Below are positions 28,980-37,732 of a DNA stretch of 64,000 bases, piece by piece. The stretch comes from Methylobacterium aquaticum (GTDB taxonomy: Bacteria; Pseudomonadota; Alphaproteobacteria; Rhizobiales; Beijerinckiaceae): the NCBI RefSeq assembly GCF_001043915.1, contig NZ_LABX01000112.1:1-64000 (forward strand), given 5' to 3'. The notes beneath the pieces are model-generated. The model ran no database searches. It saw nothing but the letters and a program-made list of their open reading frames with translations, and had not been told where the DNA came from. A program made the position numbers and the translations under genes. Within the stretch, counting starts at the first letter, position 1. Every line of letters begins with the position of its first letter.

Positions 28980-30164
28980 ATGGCCGCATCCGCCGCGCCC
29001 TCCATCCCGTCATCGAGCGCCGGATCGCGCATCCGCGTCCTCGTCGCCGACGATTCCGTCGTGGTCCGCGGGCTGGTCTCGCGCTGGCTCGAAGAGGCCG
29101 GCTGCGAGATCGTCGGCACGGCCTCGAACGGCCGCATCGCGCTCGATGCCCTCGACCGGGTCCAGCCCGACATCGTGCTCCTCGACATCGAGATGCCGGA
29201 ACTGGACGGCACCCAGGCGCTGCCCAAGATGCTGGCCAAGCGTCCCGGGCTCCAGGTCGTGATGATGTCGACCCTGACCCAGCGCAATGCGGAGATCTCC
29301 CTCCGCTGCCTGGCGCTCGGCGCCATCGACTACCTGCCCAAGCCCGAGGGCAACCGTGGCGTCACCACCCAGGCAAGCTTCCGCGAGGATCTGGTCCAGA
29401 AGATCCGGATGCTCGGGGCCGACCTGCGCAACCGGCCGCGAGCGCGCCCGGCGTCCCTGGCCGAGCGGCCCGGCCTGCCCGAGCGCCCGGCGACCGCGGC
29501 CATCCCGGCCCCGTCGCCGCGCCCGGCCCCGGCCGCCACCCCAGTCGGGGTGCGCCCGCGCCCGCTGCGGACGAGCCCGCCGCGCTGCCTGCTCGTCGGC
29601 GCCTCGACCGGCGGACCGCGCGCGGTGGGGGAGGTGCTGGAAGGCATCGGCGCCGCGACCCTGCGGCGCGTGCCGATCCTGATCGTCCAGCACATGCCGC
29701 CGGTCTTCACCGCCGTCTTCGCCGAGCATCTCGGCGCCCGGATCGGCCTGCCGGCCGCGGAGGCCAAGCACGGCGAGCCGGTGCGTCCCGGCGTCGTCTA
29801 CGTCGCTCCCGGCGGGCGCCACATGGGTCTGTCCGGCACCGCGAACGACGCGGTGATCCAGCTCAATGACGGGCCGCCGGTGAATTTCTGCCGCCCGGCG
29901 GTGGACGTGATGTTCCGCGACGCGGCCGATGTCTACGGCGCCGCCACCCTGTCGGTGGTCCTCACCGGCATGGGCTCGGACGGCACCAAGGGCGCCAAGG
30001 CGCTCGTCGAGGCCGGCGGCGTCATGCTCGCCCAGGACGAAGCCACCTCGACCGTCTGGGGTATGCCCGGCAGCCTGGTGAAGGCCGGTTACGCCCACGA
30101 GATCCTGCCGCTGCCGGCGATCGGCCCGGCCCTGCGCACCGCCCTCGGCGGCCCAGGCCACTGA
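28980..30164 (+). CDS. cheB: Chemotaxis response regulator and protein-glutamate methylesterase CheB
   Basis: This 394-residue protein has an N-terminal receiver (Asp69 in IVLLDIEMPELDG, Lys in YLPKPEG). A Pro/Ala/Arg-rich linker follows (about 150-200), then the methylesterase domain. Catalytic Ser209 lies in LLVGASTGGPRAV, the His in ILIVQHMPPVF, and the Asp in TGMGSDGTKG. It removes methyl groups from, and deamidates, chemoreceptor Glu/Gln residues. The cheR start is 40 bases downstream. Confidence 0.95.
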   Translation: MAASAAPSIPSSSAGSRIRVLVADDSVVVRGLVSRWLEEAGCEIVGTASNGRIALDALDRVQPDIVLLDIEMPELDGTQALPKMLAKRPGLQVVMMSTLTQRNAEISLRCLALGAIDYLPKPEGNRGVTTQASFREDLVQKIRMLGADLRNRPRARPASLAERPGLPERPATAAIPAPSPRPAPAATPVGVRPRPLRTSPPRCLLVGASTGGPRAVGEVLEGIGAATLRRVPILIVQHMPPVFTAVFAEHLGARIGLPAAEAKHGEPVRPGVVYVAPGGRHMGLSGTANDAVIQLNDGPPVNFCRPAVDVMFRDAADVYGAATLSVVLTGMGSDGTKGAKALVEAGGVMLAQDEATSTVWGMPGSLVKAGYAHEILPLPAIGPALRTALGGPGH

Positions 30165-30204
30165 TGTGCACCCTGCCACGGATCCCCGGGAGGATGCCGC
30201 GCCG

Positions 30205-31116
30205 ATGACCGAAACCGAGTTCGACTTCCTCCGCCTCTACCTCAAGCAGCGCTCCGGCCTCGCCCTGACGGCGGAGAAGCGCTACCTGGTCGAGAGCCGC
30301 CTGTCGCCGGTCTGCCGGCGCTTCAACCTTGCCGGGCTGACCGAGCTGGTCGGCTGCCTCCGGGTCGCCCGCGACGGTGCCATCGAGCGGGCGGTCGTCG
30401 AGGCGATGACCACCAACGAGACCTTCTTCTTCCGCGACCGGACGCCGTTCGACCTGTTTCGCGACGTGCTGCTGCCCGGCGCGCTCGCGGCGAGGGCGAC
30501 GCAGCGCCGCCTGCGGATCTGGTGCGCCGCCGCCTCGACCGGCCAGGAACCGTACTCGCTGGCGATGCTGCTGGCGGAAGCCGCGCCGCGGCTCGCCGGC
30601 TGGCGGGTGGAGATCGTCGCCACCGATCTCTCGACCGAGGTGCTGGAGAAGGCCAAGCTCGGCCTGTACAACCAGTTCGAGGTCCAGCGCGGCCTGCCCG
30701 TGCAGCTCATGCTCAAGCACTTCACGCAAGTGGGCGAGCAATGGCGGATCGCAGAATCGTTGCGCCAGATGGTCGATTTCCGGCCTCTCAACCTGCTGCA
30801 ACCGTTCGAGCAGCTCGGCACGTTCGACATCGTCTATTGCCGCAACGTGCTGATCTACTTCGACACGGTGACCAAGGCCGATGTCCTGCGCCGCATCGCC
30901 GACCAGCTCGCCCCGGACGGCGCGGTGCTGCTCGGCGCCGCCGAGACGGTGATCGGGATCACCGAGGCGCTCACGCCCGATCCCGACCATCGTGGCCTCT
31001 ACCGTCACGCCAAGGCGGGTGCGAGCCCCGGCGTCGTGGCGCACAGTGCCGTGACACAGGCCGTCCCGGTGACCGCCGCCGCGGCTGTGTCCGGCCTGCG
31101 CTGGGCGGCGCGCTGA
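30205..31116 (+). CDS. cheR: Chemoreceptor glutamate methyltransferase CheR
   Basis: This 303-residue SAM-dependent enzyme methylates chemoreceptors. The N-terminal helical domain (FDFLRLYLKQRSGLAL) and the conserved MTTNETFFFRD are followed by the SAM-binding core RIWCAAASTGQEPYSLAM and FDIVYCRNVLIYFD. ATG 30205 fits the family start; GGGAGG lies eleven bases upstream. It is last in the che operon and is followed by a GC-rich hairpin at 31123. Confidence 0.94.
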   Translation: MTETEFDFLRLYLKQRSGLALTAEKRYLVESRLSPVCRRFNLAGLTELVGCLRVARDGAIERAVVEAMTTNETFFFRDRTPFDLFRDVLLPGALAARATQRRLRIWCAAASTGQEPYSLAMLLAEAAPRLAGWRVEIVATDLSTEVLEKAKLGLYNQFEVQRGLPVQLMLKHFTQVGEQWRIAESLRQMVDFRPLNLLQPFEQLGTFDIVYCRNVLIYFDTVTKADVLRRIADQLAPDGAVLLGAAETVIGITEALTPDPDHRGLYRHAKAGASPGVVAHSAVTQAVPVTAAAAVSGLRWAAR

Positions 31117-31596
31117 CGGCATCGTCCCGGCGCCCGGGACGGCGGGCGTCGTCGCCGCACCGGTCCGTCCTGGCGGCACGCCACCCGGCAGGGGCCGCGT
31201 CGGCACGAAGGACGGGGAGCCGCGCTCCAGCGGCCGCGTCAGCACAGCCCTGCGCAAGGCGGGCGGGTGAGGATGCGGACAATCCCGGGCAATGCCCCGA
31301 TGCTCGGGCTCCGCCTTCCCCCGCACACAATCCCTGCGCCCGATCGGCCCTGACCGGATCCACACCCGCCGAGTGGGTCCGCGATCACGAAGCCCGGACT
31401 CCCGCGCCGCGGCCGGGCTGGAGGAGGGTGAACGGCGTTCCCTCGACATCCCGTCGGACCCGATTGGTCCGGTTCCCGGCGCCGGTGCCAGCCGTCACCG
31501 CGCAGGCAGCCATGCGCCGGCGGAGCGCAACGGACGGGCGCGGTCCGGCCGCGAACCTTGATCGCATCCGCCAAACCCCAATCGTCGCCAGCAACG
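31117..31596. other. Intergenic stretch after cheR with no convincing gene
   Basis: About 480 bases between the cheR stop and the ctrA terminator. Apart from the hairpin at 31123-31141 I see no gene, repeat or recognisable site. Several open frames exist on both strands, but they lack ribosome binding sites and family features. Confidence 0.5.
31123..31141 (+). terminator. 8-bp GC hairpin after cheR
   Basis: CGTCCCGG (31123-31130) and CCGGGACG (31134-31141) form a perfect stem with a three-base loop, beginning six bases after the cheR stop. It has no T-run, so it may be a weak terminator or a 3'-end stabiliser of the che transcript. Confidence 0.5.
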
Positions 31597-31620
31597 AAAA
31601 AACCCCGCCGGAGCGGGGTT
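31597..31620 (-). terminator. Rho-independent terminator of ctrA
   Basis: AACCCCGC (31601-31608) pairs with GCGGGGTT (31613-31620) around a four-base loop. On the minus strand the stem is followed by six T residues (A-run at 31597-31602 on the plus strand). It lies 44 bases after the ctrA stop and is the clearest intrinsic terminator in the window. Confidence 0.88.
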
Positions 31621-31664
31621 CTTTCGTACCGTCCGACCCCCCGTTGTGCAGGGGCCGGCCCGTC

Positions 31665-32366
31665 TCAGACCGCGATCCGGTCCTCGTCCTCGGTCGGCTC
31701 GCGCAGCACGTAGCCACGGCCCCAGACCGTCTCGATGTAGTTCTTGCCCTGGCTGGCATTCGCCAGCTTCTTGCGCAGCTTGCAGATGAACACGTCGATG
31801 ATCTTCAGCTCGGGCTCGTCCATGCCGCCATAGAGATGGTTCAGGAACATCTCCTTGGTCAGCGTGGTGCCCTTGCGCAGGCTGAGGAGTTCCAGCATCT
31901 GGTACTCCTTGCCGGTGAGGTGGACCCGGGCGCCCGACACCTCGACGGTCTTCTGATCGAGGTTCACGATCAGGTCGCCGGTGGTGATCACCGATTGCGC
32001 GTGGCCCTTCGACCGGCGCACGATCGCGTGGATTCGCGCGACCAGTTCATCTTTGTGGAAAGGTTTGGTGAGGTAATCATCGGCCCCGAAGCCGAGGCCC
32101 TTCACCTTGTCCTCGATGCCGGCCATGCCGGAGAGGATCAGGATCGGGGTCTTGACCTTCGCCACGCGCAGCGAGCGGAGAACCTCGTAGCCCGACATGT
32201 CGGGCAGGTTCAGGTCGAGCAGGATGATGTCGTAATCGTACAGCTTGCCGAGGTCGACACCCTCCTCGCCAAGGTCGGTCGTGTAGGTGTTGAAGTTCTC
32301 GGACTTGAGCATCAGCTCGATGCTCTGCGCCGTGGCGCTGTCGTCCTCGATCAGAAGTACCCGCAT
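31665..32366 (-). CDS. ctrA: Cell cycle response regulator CtrA
   Basis: This 233-residue OmpR-family regulator controls cell division, motility and replication in alphaproteobacteria by binding TTAA-N7-TTAA. It has a receiver with Asp51 in [18 protein letters not shown] and Lys in [11 protein letters not shown]. The winged-helix domain is near-invariant in the group: [32 protein letters not shown] and [14 protein letters not shown]. The start MRVLLIEDD at 32366 is the conserved one. A T-rich intrinsic terminator follows. It is divergent from fliI. A perfect CtrA box occurs at 17937. Confidence 0.97.
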   Translation of the reverse strand: MRVLLIEDDSATAQSIELMLKSENFNTYTTDLGEEGVDLGKLYDYDIILLDLNLPDMSGYEVLRSLRVAKVKTPILILSGMAGIEDKVKGLGFGADDYLTKPFHKDELVARIHAIVRRSKGHAQSVITTGDLIVNLDQKTVEVSGARVHLTGKEYQMLELLSLRKGTTLTKEMFLNHLYGGMDEPELKIIDVFICKLRKKLANASQGKNYIETVWGRGYVLREPTEDEDRIAV

Positions 32367-32736
32367 CTCAGGTCCCCAAGCCCTGGCCCTCAAGGGTTAA
32401 GGCAAGCCCCCGCCGCCCGTCTCCCACCGGCCCGTGGGGGACGCCCGTTATCTTCCGAACCGCGACGCTAGGCCCGAACGGTTAACAAACCCTGCTCCTG
32501 TCCCGCAAGCGGTTAGGAAACCGCCTGATGGACCGGCCCCTTGAGGGTTGGCGTTCCGTTCCGGCCGATTCGCGGTAGCATATCTGCATCCCGCTCCCGC
32601 CGAGCCGCCTAAATGACTCGCATCATTGAGGGCCGCCCGCGATGTTGTTTCCGTGCCACGCCCCCGGAGAACCTCCGGGCACCCGCCGCGGATCCCATCT
32701 GCCTCAGTGTTAAGGAGAGGGGTAAATGGATCGTTG
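32367..32736. promoter_or_regulatory. ctrA-fliI divergent promoter region with paired inverted motifs and two GANTC sites
   Basis: The 370-base gap contains GGTTAACAAACC (32480-32491) and GCGGTTAGGAAACCGC (32509-32524), two inverted-repeat motifs 30 bases apart with similar half-sites. It also has GATTC (32567-32571) and GACTC (32615-32619), which match the CcrM methylation site GANTC. Two such sites are not more than chance would give. No gene is seen. Confidence 0.45.
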
Positions 32737-34164
32737 ATGGAATCCGGCAATGGCAGCGTCACGGTTCGGGAAACCGCCTCGTATCAACAGGATGGTGCCG
32801 GGAGCGGCGCCATGACCGGGCCCGCGGCGGGGGGAGGGCGCTTCGATGCCGCCCGGGCGGCGCTCGCGGGCGTCGAGGAGGTCGAGACCTTCGGGCGGGT
32901 CGTGGCGGTGCGCGGCCTGCTGATCGAGGTCGCCGGCCCGGTGGCGGCGATGCGGCTGGGCGGCCGGCTCGACGTGATGGTGAACGAGGCCGCCGGCGCC
33001 GCCATCCCGTGCGAGATCATCGGCTTCTCCGGCCCGCACGCGCTCGCCATGCCGTTCGGCTCGCTCCAGGGGGTGCGCCGGGGCTGCCCGGCCCGGGTGC
33101 GGGCGGACGGAGCCGGCGCGATCCGGCCGAGCCGGGCCTGGCTCGGCCGCGTCGTCGATGCCCTGGGACGCCCGATCGACGGGCTGGGACCCTTGCCGCC
33201 CGGTCCCGCCGCCTATGGCCTCCAGGCCGATCCCCCGCCCGCCCATGCCAGGCGCCGGGTCGGCCCGCCGCTCGATCTCGGTGTGCGTTGCATCAACACG
33301 TTCCTCACCATGTGCGCCGGCCAGCGCATGGGCATCTTCGCCGGGTCCGGCGTCGGCAAGTCGGTTCTGCTGTCGATGCTGGCGCGCTACACCGCCGCCG
33401 ACGTGGCGGTGATCGGCCTCGTCGGCGAGCGCGGCCGCGAGGTGCAGGAGTTCCTCCAGGACGATCTCGGCCCGGAGGGCCTCGCCCGCTCGGTGGTGGT
33501 GGTCGCCACCTCCGACGAGCCGGCCCTGATGCGCCGCAACGCGGCCTATGTCACCTTCGCACTCGCCGAGTACTTTCGGGATCAGGGCGCGCAGGTCCTG
33601 TGCATGGTCGATTCGATCACCCGCTTCGCCATGGCCCAGCGCGACATCGGGCTCGCCGCCGGTGAGCCGCCGACCGCCAAAGGCTACACCCCCACCGTCT
33701 TCTCCGAATTGCCGCGCTTGCTGGAGCGGGCCGGGCCCGGGACGGGGGACGGGGCGATCACCGGCCTGTTCACCGTGCTGGTCGAGGGCGACGACCACAA
33801 CGAGCCGGTGGCCGACGCGGTGCGGGGCATCCTCGACGGGCACATCGTGATGGAGCGCGCCATCGCCGAGCGCGGGCGCTACCCGGCGATCAACGTGCTG
33901 CGCTCGGTCTCCCGCACCATGCCGCGGGCTTGCGACCCCGATTTCCTGCCCGTGGTGCGCCGCGCCCGCCGGGTGCTCTCGACCTATGCCGACATGGAGG
34001 AGCTGATCCGGCTCGGCGCCTACCGGCCCGGCAGCTCGCCGGAAGTGGACGAAGCGATCGGTCTGATGCCAGATCTGGAGGCTTTTCTGGGGCAGGGTAA
34101 GGAAGAAGCAACCTCCATCCGCGAGGGTTATGCACGCCTCGCCGCGATCGTCGGCGAGCCGTGA
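32737..34164 (+). CDS. fliI: Flagellum-specific ATPase FliI
   Basis: This 475-residue ATPase powers flagellar type III export at the basal body. The Walker A motif is [17 protein letters not shown], followed by [13 protein letters not shown], and Walker B lies in [19 protein letters not shown]. The start is uncertain. ATG 32737 overlaps the stop of a three-codon ORF (32726-32737) that has a strong AAGGAGAGGGG ahead of it. ATG 32812, with GGAGC upstream, would give 450 residues, nearer the family norm. fliJ follows after 91 bases. No other flagellar gene is in the window. Confidence 0.93.
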   Translation: MESGNGSVTVRETASYQQDGAGSGAMTGPAAGGGRFDAARAALAGVEEVETFGRVVAVRGLLIEVAGPVAAMRLGGRLDVMVNEAAGAAIPCEIIGFSGPHALAMPFGSLQGVRRGCPARVRADGAGAIRPSRAWLGRVVDALGRPIDGLGPLPPGPAAYGLQADPPPAHARRRVGPPLDLGVRCINTFLTMCAGQRMGIFAGSGVGKSVLLSMLARYTAADVAVIGLVGERGREVQEFLQDDLGPEGLARSVVVVATSDEPALMRRNAAYVTFALAEYFRDQGAQVLCMVDSITRFAMAQRDIGLAAGEPPTAKGYTPTVFSELPRLLERAGPGTGDGAITGLFTVLVEGDDHNEPVADAVRGILDGHIVMERAIAERGRYPAINVLRSVSRTMPRACDPDFLPVVRRARRVLSTYADMEELIRLGAYRPGSSPEVDEAIGLMPDLEAFLGQGKEEATSIREGYARLAAIVGEP

Positions 34165-34255
34165 GGGCCGGCCGCGAGGTCCGCTTCGCGGCCCGCGTGA
34201 CGGCGCGTGGCGGGCCTGATCTCGGCCGCAAGCCCCTGGCGGGAGTAGAGTAACG

Positions 34256-34663
34256 ATGAAGTCGCGGGACACGCTCATCCGGCTGCGCCGCTTCCAGGCC
34301 GACGAGAAGCGCCGCAAAGTCGCGCAAATCGAAGCGATGATCGCCGATTTCGCCCGTATGGCCGCCGACCTCGACCGTGAGATCGGCCAGGAGGAGCAGC
34401 GGGCCGGGATCTCCGATCCGGCCCATTTCGCCTATCCGACCTATGCCCGCGCCGCCGCTCAGCGCCGCGACAAGCTCCGCCGCTCGGCCGAGGACCTCGA
34501 CGTCCAGCTCGCTGCCGCCAAGGCTGCCCTGGCCGAGGCGTTCGAGGAGCTGAAGAAGGTCGAGATCCTCGACGACCGCGAGCGCTCGGGCGAGCGCGCC
34601 GCCGAGAATGCCCGCGACCAGGCCAGCATGGACGCGATCGGGCTCGGCCGCGCCCGCGCCTGA
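34256..34663 (+). CDS. fliJ: Flagellar export chaperone FliJ
   Basis: This 135-residue protein is almost entirely coiled coil and begins MKSRDTLIRLRRFQADEKRRKVAQIEAM, the usual FliJ pattern. FliJ links the FliI ATPase to the FlhA export gate and escorts chaperones. GGGAG upstream supports ATG 34256. Its position directly after fliI is the standard arrangement and is the strongest evidence, since FliJ sequence is poorly conserved. Confidence 0.88.
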   Translation: MKSRDTLIRLRRFQADEKRRKVAQIEAMIADFARMAADLDREIGQEEQRAGISDPAHFAYPTYARAAAQRRDKLRRSAEDLDVQLAAAKAALAEAFEELKKVEILDDRERSGERAAENARDQASMDAIGLGRARA

Positions 34664-34677
34664 GACCAACGGTCGTC

Positions 34678-34805
34678 GGAAACGGCCCTGGTGCGTCCTC
34701 GAATTGTCGCCAAGCCTCTGACTTGGCATCAAAATTGACTTGGCATCAAAATCAACTCGGCATCAAAATGTCGAGATCGGTCAACGGCCCGACGCGTCAG
34801 CATTT
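34678..34805 (+). repeat. Dispersed intergenic element, copy 3, with internal 17-bp triplication
   Basis: The core CCTCGAATTGTCGCCAAG and ACTTGGCATC match copies at 12740 and 39443. The unit GACTTGGCATCAAAATT is repeated three times at 34720, 34737 and 34754 with small changes. The element then has TCGAGATCGGTCAACGGCCC and the terminal hairpin GACGC-gtca-GCATT. It lies after fliJ. Confidence 0.75.
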
Positions 34806-34826
34806 CGGGGACGCCGGTCTGACATG

Positions 34827-35441
34827 TCAGGCCGTGAGCACCGGGATCTGCCCGGCCGCATCGCCCGGCAGGTCGCCGGTGAGCCGCGGGTCCGGTGTGA
34901 CCTCGATCGCCCGGGCATAGGGGCGAAAGCCCGAGCGGCGGTAGAACGCGACTGCCCCCGGATGGTCGAAGGTGCAGGTATGCACCCAGAACCGCCGGAT
35001 CGGGCGGGCGAAGGCGCGGGCCAGAGCCTCGTCCATCAGGCGCCGCCCGCGACCCTGCCCGACCGCCTCCGGCACGAGGCCGAAATAGGCGAGTTGGGCG
35101 TCCCCCGCCTGCCGCCAGTCGAGTTCGAGCAGGCCGATATCGCGCCCGTCCTCGGTGAGGGCCAGGGCCTCGACATCCGGGTGGCTCAGGATCGTCCCGA
35201 GCGCATCATCAGTCATGCGGGCCCGGCCGAACCACAGCCAGGGCGTTCCGATCGCCGCATACAGGGCCCGGTAGCGGGCGACGTCCGCGCCGATGGCGGC
35301 GAGCGGCAGAGGCTCGGCCGGCCGCGGCGCAGGGGGATCGCGTCTCTCCAGATAGGTCACCACGGCGGCGACATGGGTCGGCGGGACCGGGGTATAGCCG
35401 TCGAGGCACAGGCGCGGGTCGTCGGTCGGCGGGTGGCTCAC
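34827..35441 (-). CDS. GNAT family N-acetyltransferase
   Basis: This 204-residue protein has the GNAT fold. The acetyl-CoA loop reads YFGLVPEAVGQGRGRRLMDEAL (near residues 118-139), and the late motif CTFDHPGAVAFYRRSGF is typical of the family. GTG 35441 is chosen because AGGAG lies eight bases upstream. The acceptor substrate cannot be predicted. It converges with the fliIJ operon, with a dispersed repeat element between them. Confidence 0.85.
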   Translation of the reverse strand: MSHPPTDDPRLCLDGYTPVPPTHVAAVVTYLERRDPPAPRPAEPLPLAAIGADVARYRALYAAIGTPWLWFGRARMTDDALGTILSHPDVEALALTEDGRDIGLLELDWRQAGDAQLAYFGLVPEAVGQGRGRRLMDEALARAFARPIRRFWVHTCTFDHPGAVAFYRRSGFRPYARAIEVTPDPRLTGDLPGDAAGQIPVLTA

Positions 35442-35634
35442 GGCGGCGTCTCCTGTCGGCCCATCGGCGCCGCGAGGGGGCCGGCCCGTTTCCCCTCTGT
35501 CAAGCTTTCTCGTGCGACCCTTGCGATGAGGCGGGTTCTGTGCCGTTCGCACGACTGTGCGGACGGGGCGTGGCCGTTACATTCGCGAGCGCGGGGTCGG
35601 TCGACCCCCGCCGGACCGTTCGAGAGGCACGATC

Positions 35635-36522
35635 ATGCACGACGCCCACGCGCGGGACCGGCGCCGCTTCACCGTCGTCACCGAGCCCCGCGCCCTGGTG
35701 TCGCGCCGGATGATCGGGCGTCGCGACGGACCGGCCCTCGAATGGATCGAGGCGGAGCCTGCCGGCGAGCCCCGCGGCGCGCCGATCCTGTTCGTGCACG
35801 GTGCCTTCGGGGGCGCCTGGATGTTCGAGGAGATCTTTCTGCCCCACCTCGCCCGGCGCGGCCGGCGCGCCGCCGCGGTGAGCCTGCGCGGCCACGGCCG
35901 CAGCCAGGGCGGGCGCGACCTGCGCGCCGCCTCGCTGACCGATTACCTCGCCGACGTGACCCTGGCCCTGGCGCAATGGGGCGAGCCGCCGGTGCTGGTC
36001 GGGCACTCCCTCGGCGGGTTGGTGGCGCAGCGCGTCCTCGGCCGGGTGCCGCTGCGCGCCCTGATCCTCATGGCCTCCCTGCCGCCGGAAGGGCTCGGCC
36101 TCGTCGGCCCGCGCATCGCGATGACCGATGCGGGATTTTGGGTCGAGGCCCTGGCCGGCTCGCTGCTTCCGGGCCGGGAGCCCGCGGTAGCGCTCGCCCG
36201 GCACTGGCTGTTCTCGGAGGGTCTGCCGCTGGAGCGGGCGCAGAGCTACGCCTCCCGGATGTCGGCCGAGAGTCCGGTGGCCCTTGCCGAGGCGCATTGG
36301 CCGGCCCTGCCGCTCTCGGCGGCCTTCGCGGGGGTGCCGGCCCTGGTGCTGGGCGGTGCCGACGACCGCATGATCTGGCCGGCGACGACGTGGCGCACCG
36401 CGCTCTATCACGGCGCCGAGCACCGCACCGTGCCGGACATCGCCCACTTCCTGCAACTCGATCTCGGCTCTGAGGGCGTGGCCCGCCTGCTCCTCGACTG
36501 GCTCGACCGGCGCGGCGCCTGA
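35635..36522 (+). CDS. Alpha/beta hydrolase
   Basis: This 295-residue alpha/beta hydrolase has the oxyanion segment ILFVHGAFGGAW and the nucleophile elbow VLVGHSLGGLVAQ (Ser near 127). The acid lies in LVLGGADDRMI, and the catalytic His in VPDIAHFLQLD. ATG 35635 is used rather than the earlier open frame because the upstream residues look non-coding. The substrate is unknown; an esterase or lipase role is possible. It stands alone between the acetyltransferase and the membrane protein genes. Confidence 0.85.
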   Translation: MHDAHARDRRRFTVVTEPRALVSRRMIGRRDGPALEWIEAEPAGEPRGAPILFVHGAFGGAWMFEEIFLPHLARRGRRAAAVSLRGHGRSQGGRDLRAASLTDYLADVTLALAQWGEPPVLVGHSLGGLVAQRVLGRVPLRALILMASLPPEGLGLVGPRIAMTDAGFWVEALAGSLLPGREPAVALARHWLFSEGLPLERAQSYASRMSAESPVALAEAHWPALPLSAAFAGVPALVLGGADDRMIWPATTWRTALYHGAEHRTVPDIAHFLQLDLGSEGVARLLLDWLDRRGA

Positions 36523-36682
36523 CACCGGCTCCGTCGCGCTTCGCAGCGGACCCGCCGCGCGAGCGGCACGAAACCGTCATGATCCCGTGAAAGGAGGGGC
36601 CCGCTCGCGCGGGGCCGTCCTTGCGGTCGCCCGTCGGGTCGGGCAGAAGCGCGCGCGAGAACGGGAACGCGACGAGACCGCG

Positions 36683-37732
36683 ATGAAGAAGATCAAAGAG
36701 TTCATCTGGCCGGTCATCGGCCTCGGGGCCGTCGTGGTCTCGGTCTATCTGCTGTGGCACCTGCTGAAGGGGCTGTCCTTCGCCGACGTGAAGGCGAGCC
36801 TGGCGGCGATCCCGCCGCACCGCTACGCCCTGGCCGTCGCCTCGACTCTCGTCGCCTACGGCGCGCTCGCCTGGTACGACCGGATCGCGCTGCTGCATCT
36901 CGGCGTGAAGGGCATCTCCTGGCTCTTCGTCTCGGTGTGCTCCTTCACCACCTACGCGCTGTCGCACAATATCGGCGCCTCGGTGTTCTCCGGTGCCGTG
37001 GTGCGCTACCGCGCCTACACGTCGAAGGGCCTCACCCCCGCGCAGGTGGCGGTGCTGGTGGCGCTCTGCTCCTTCACCTTCGGCCTCGGCACGGCCTTCC
37101 TCGGCGGCCTGGTGCTGGTGCTCGAGCCCGAACTGCTCCAGCGCGTGGCGAGCCTCCTGCCGGCGGTGCTCGCGAGCCCGACCACGGCCCGCCTCGTCGG
37201 CTTCGGCCTGCTCGGCTTCGTCGCGCTCTACGTCATCGGCTCGGTCCTCCACTTCCGGCCGCTGCACATCCGCTCGTTCAAGATCGAGTATCCGCGGCCC
37301 AACATCATGGCCCGCCAGCTGATCGCCGCGCCGCTCGAATTGCTGGGGGCTGCCGGCATCATCTACTTCGCCCTGCCGGAAGTCGGGAATCCCGGCTTCC
37401 TCGTGGTGCTCGCCGTGTTCCTCGCCTCGTTCTCGGTGGCGCTGGTCTCCAACGCGCCGGGCGGCATCGGGGTGTTCGAGCTGGTCTTCATCACGGCGAT
37501 GCCGGACCTGCCGAAGACCGACGTGCTCGCCGCGGTCCTGATCTTCCGCCTGTTCTACCTGTTGGTGCCGTTCGCCCTGGCGATCGGCGTGGTGCTGCTG
37601 TTCGAGCGTGGCCGCCTCGCCGAGGCCCTGCGCAACAAGGCGGCCTCGCCCGCGGCCGTGCCGCCGGCGCCGGTCGAGGGCCCCGGCATCACCCCGGACC
37701 TGCGCGACGTCCCGGTGCGCAAGGCGGTATGA
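36683..37732 (+). CDS. YbhN/UPF0104 family integral membrane protein
   Basis: This 349-residue protein has about eight membrane segments and matches the lysylphosphatidylglycerol synthase transmembrane/UPF0104 family, including the signature SNAPGGIGVFELVFI near residue 256. It has no catalytic aminoacyl-transfer domain, so it is not a full MprF. Members of this group are lipid-handling or flippase-like proteins; the exact role is unknown. It overlaps the methyltransferase gene by four bases (ATGA at 37729-37732), so the two are translationally coupled. Confidence 0.82.
   Translation: MKKIKEFIWPVIGLGAVVVSVYLLWHLLKGLSFADVKASLAAIPPHRYALAVASTLVAYGALAWYDRIALLHLGVKGISWLFVSVCSFTTYALSHNIGASVFSGAVVRYRAYTSKGLTPAQVAVLVALCSFTFGLGTAFLGGLVLVLEPELLQRVASLLPAVLASPTTARLVGFGLLGFVALYVIGSVLHFRPLHIRSFKIEYPRPNIMARQLIAAPLELLGAAGIIYFALPEVGNPGFLVVLAVFLASFSVALVSNAPGGIGVFELVFITAMPDLPKTDVLAAVLIFRLFYLLVPFALAIGVVLLFERGRLAEALRNKAASPAAVPPAPVEGPGITPDLRDVPVRKAV

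Noticed and set aside
32567-32619. Two GANTC sites as evidence for CcrM control of ctrA
   Set aside because: Two in 370 bases is not above chance expectation; kept only as a note in the intergenic entry.
32710-32728. CtrA site upstream of fliI (TTAA-N7-GGTA)
   Set aside because: Only one half-site matches; too weak to annotate although FliI is a plausible CtrA target.
34720-34770. 17-bp triplication as a possible CRISPR array
   Set aside because: Units are directly adjacent with no spacers and no cas genes nearby; it belongs to the dispersed element.
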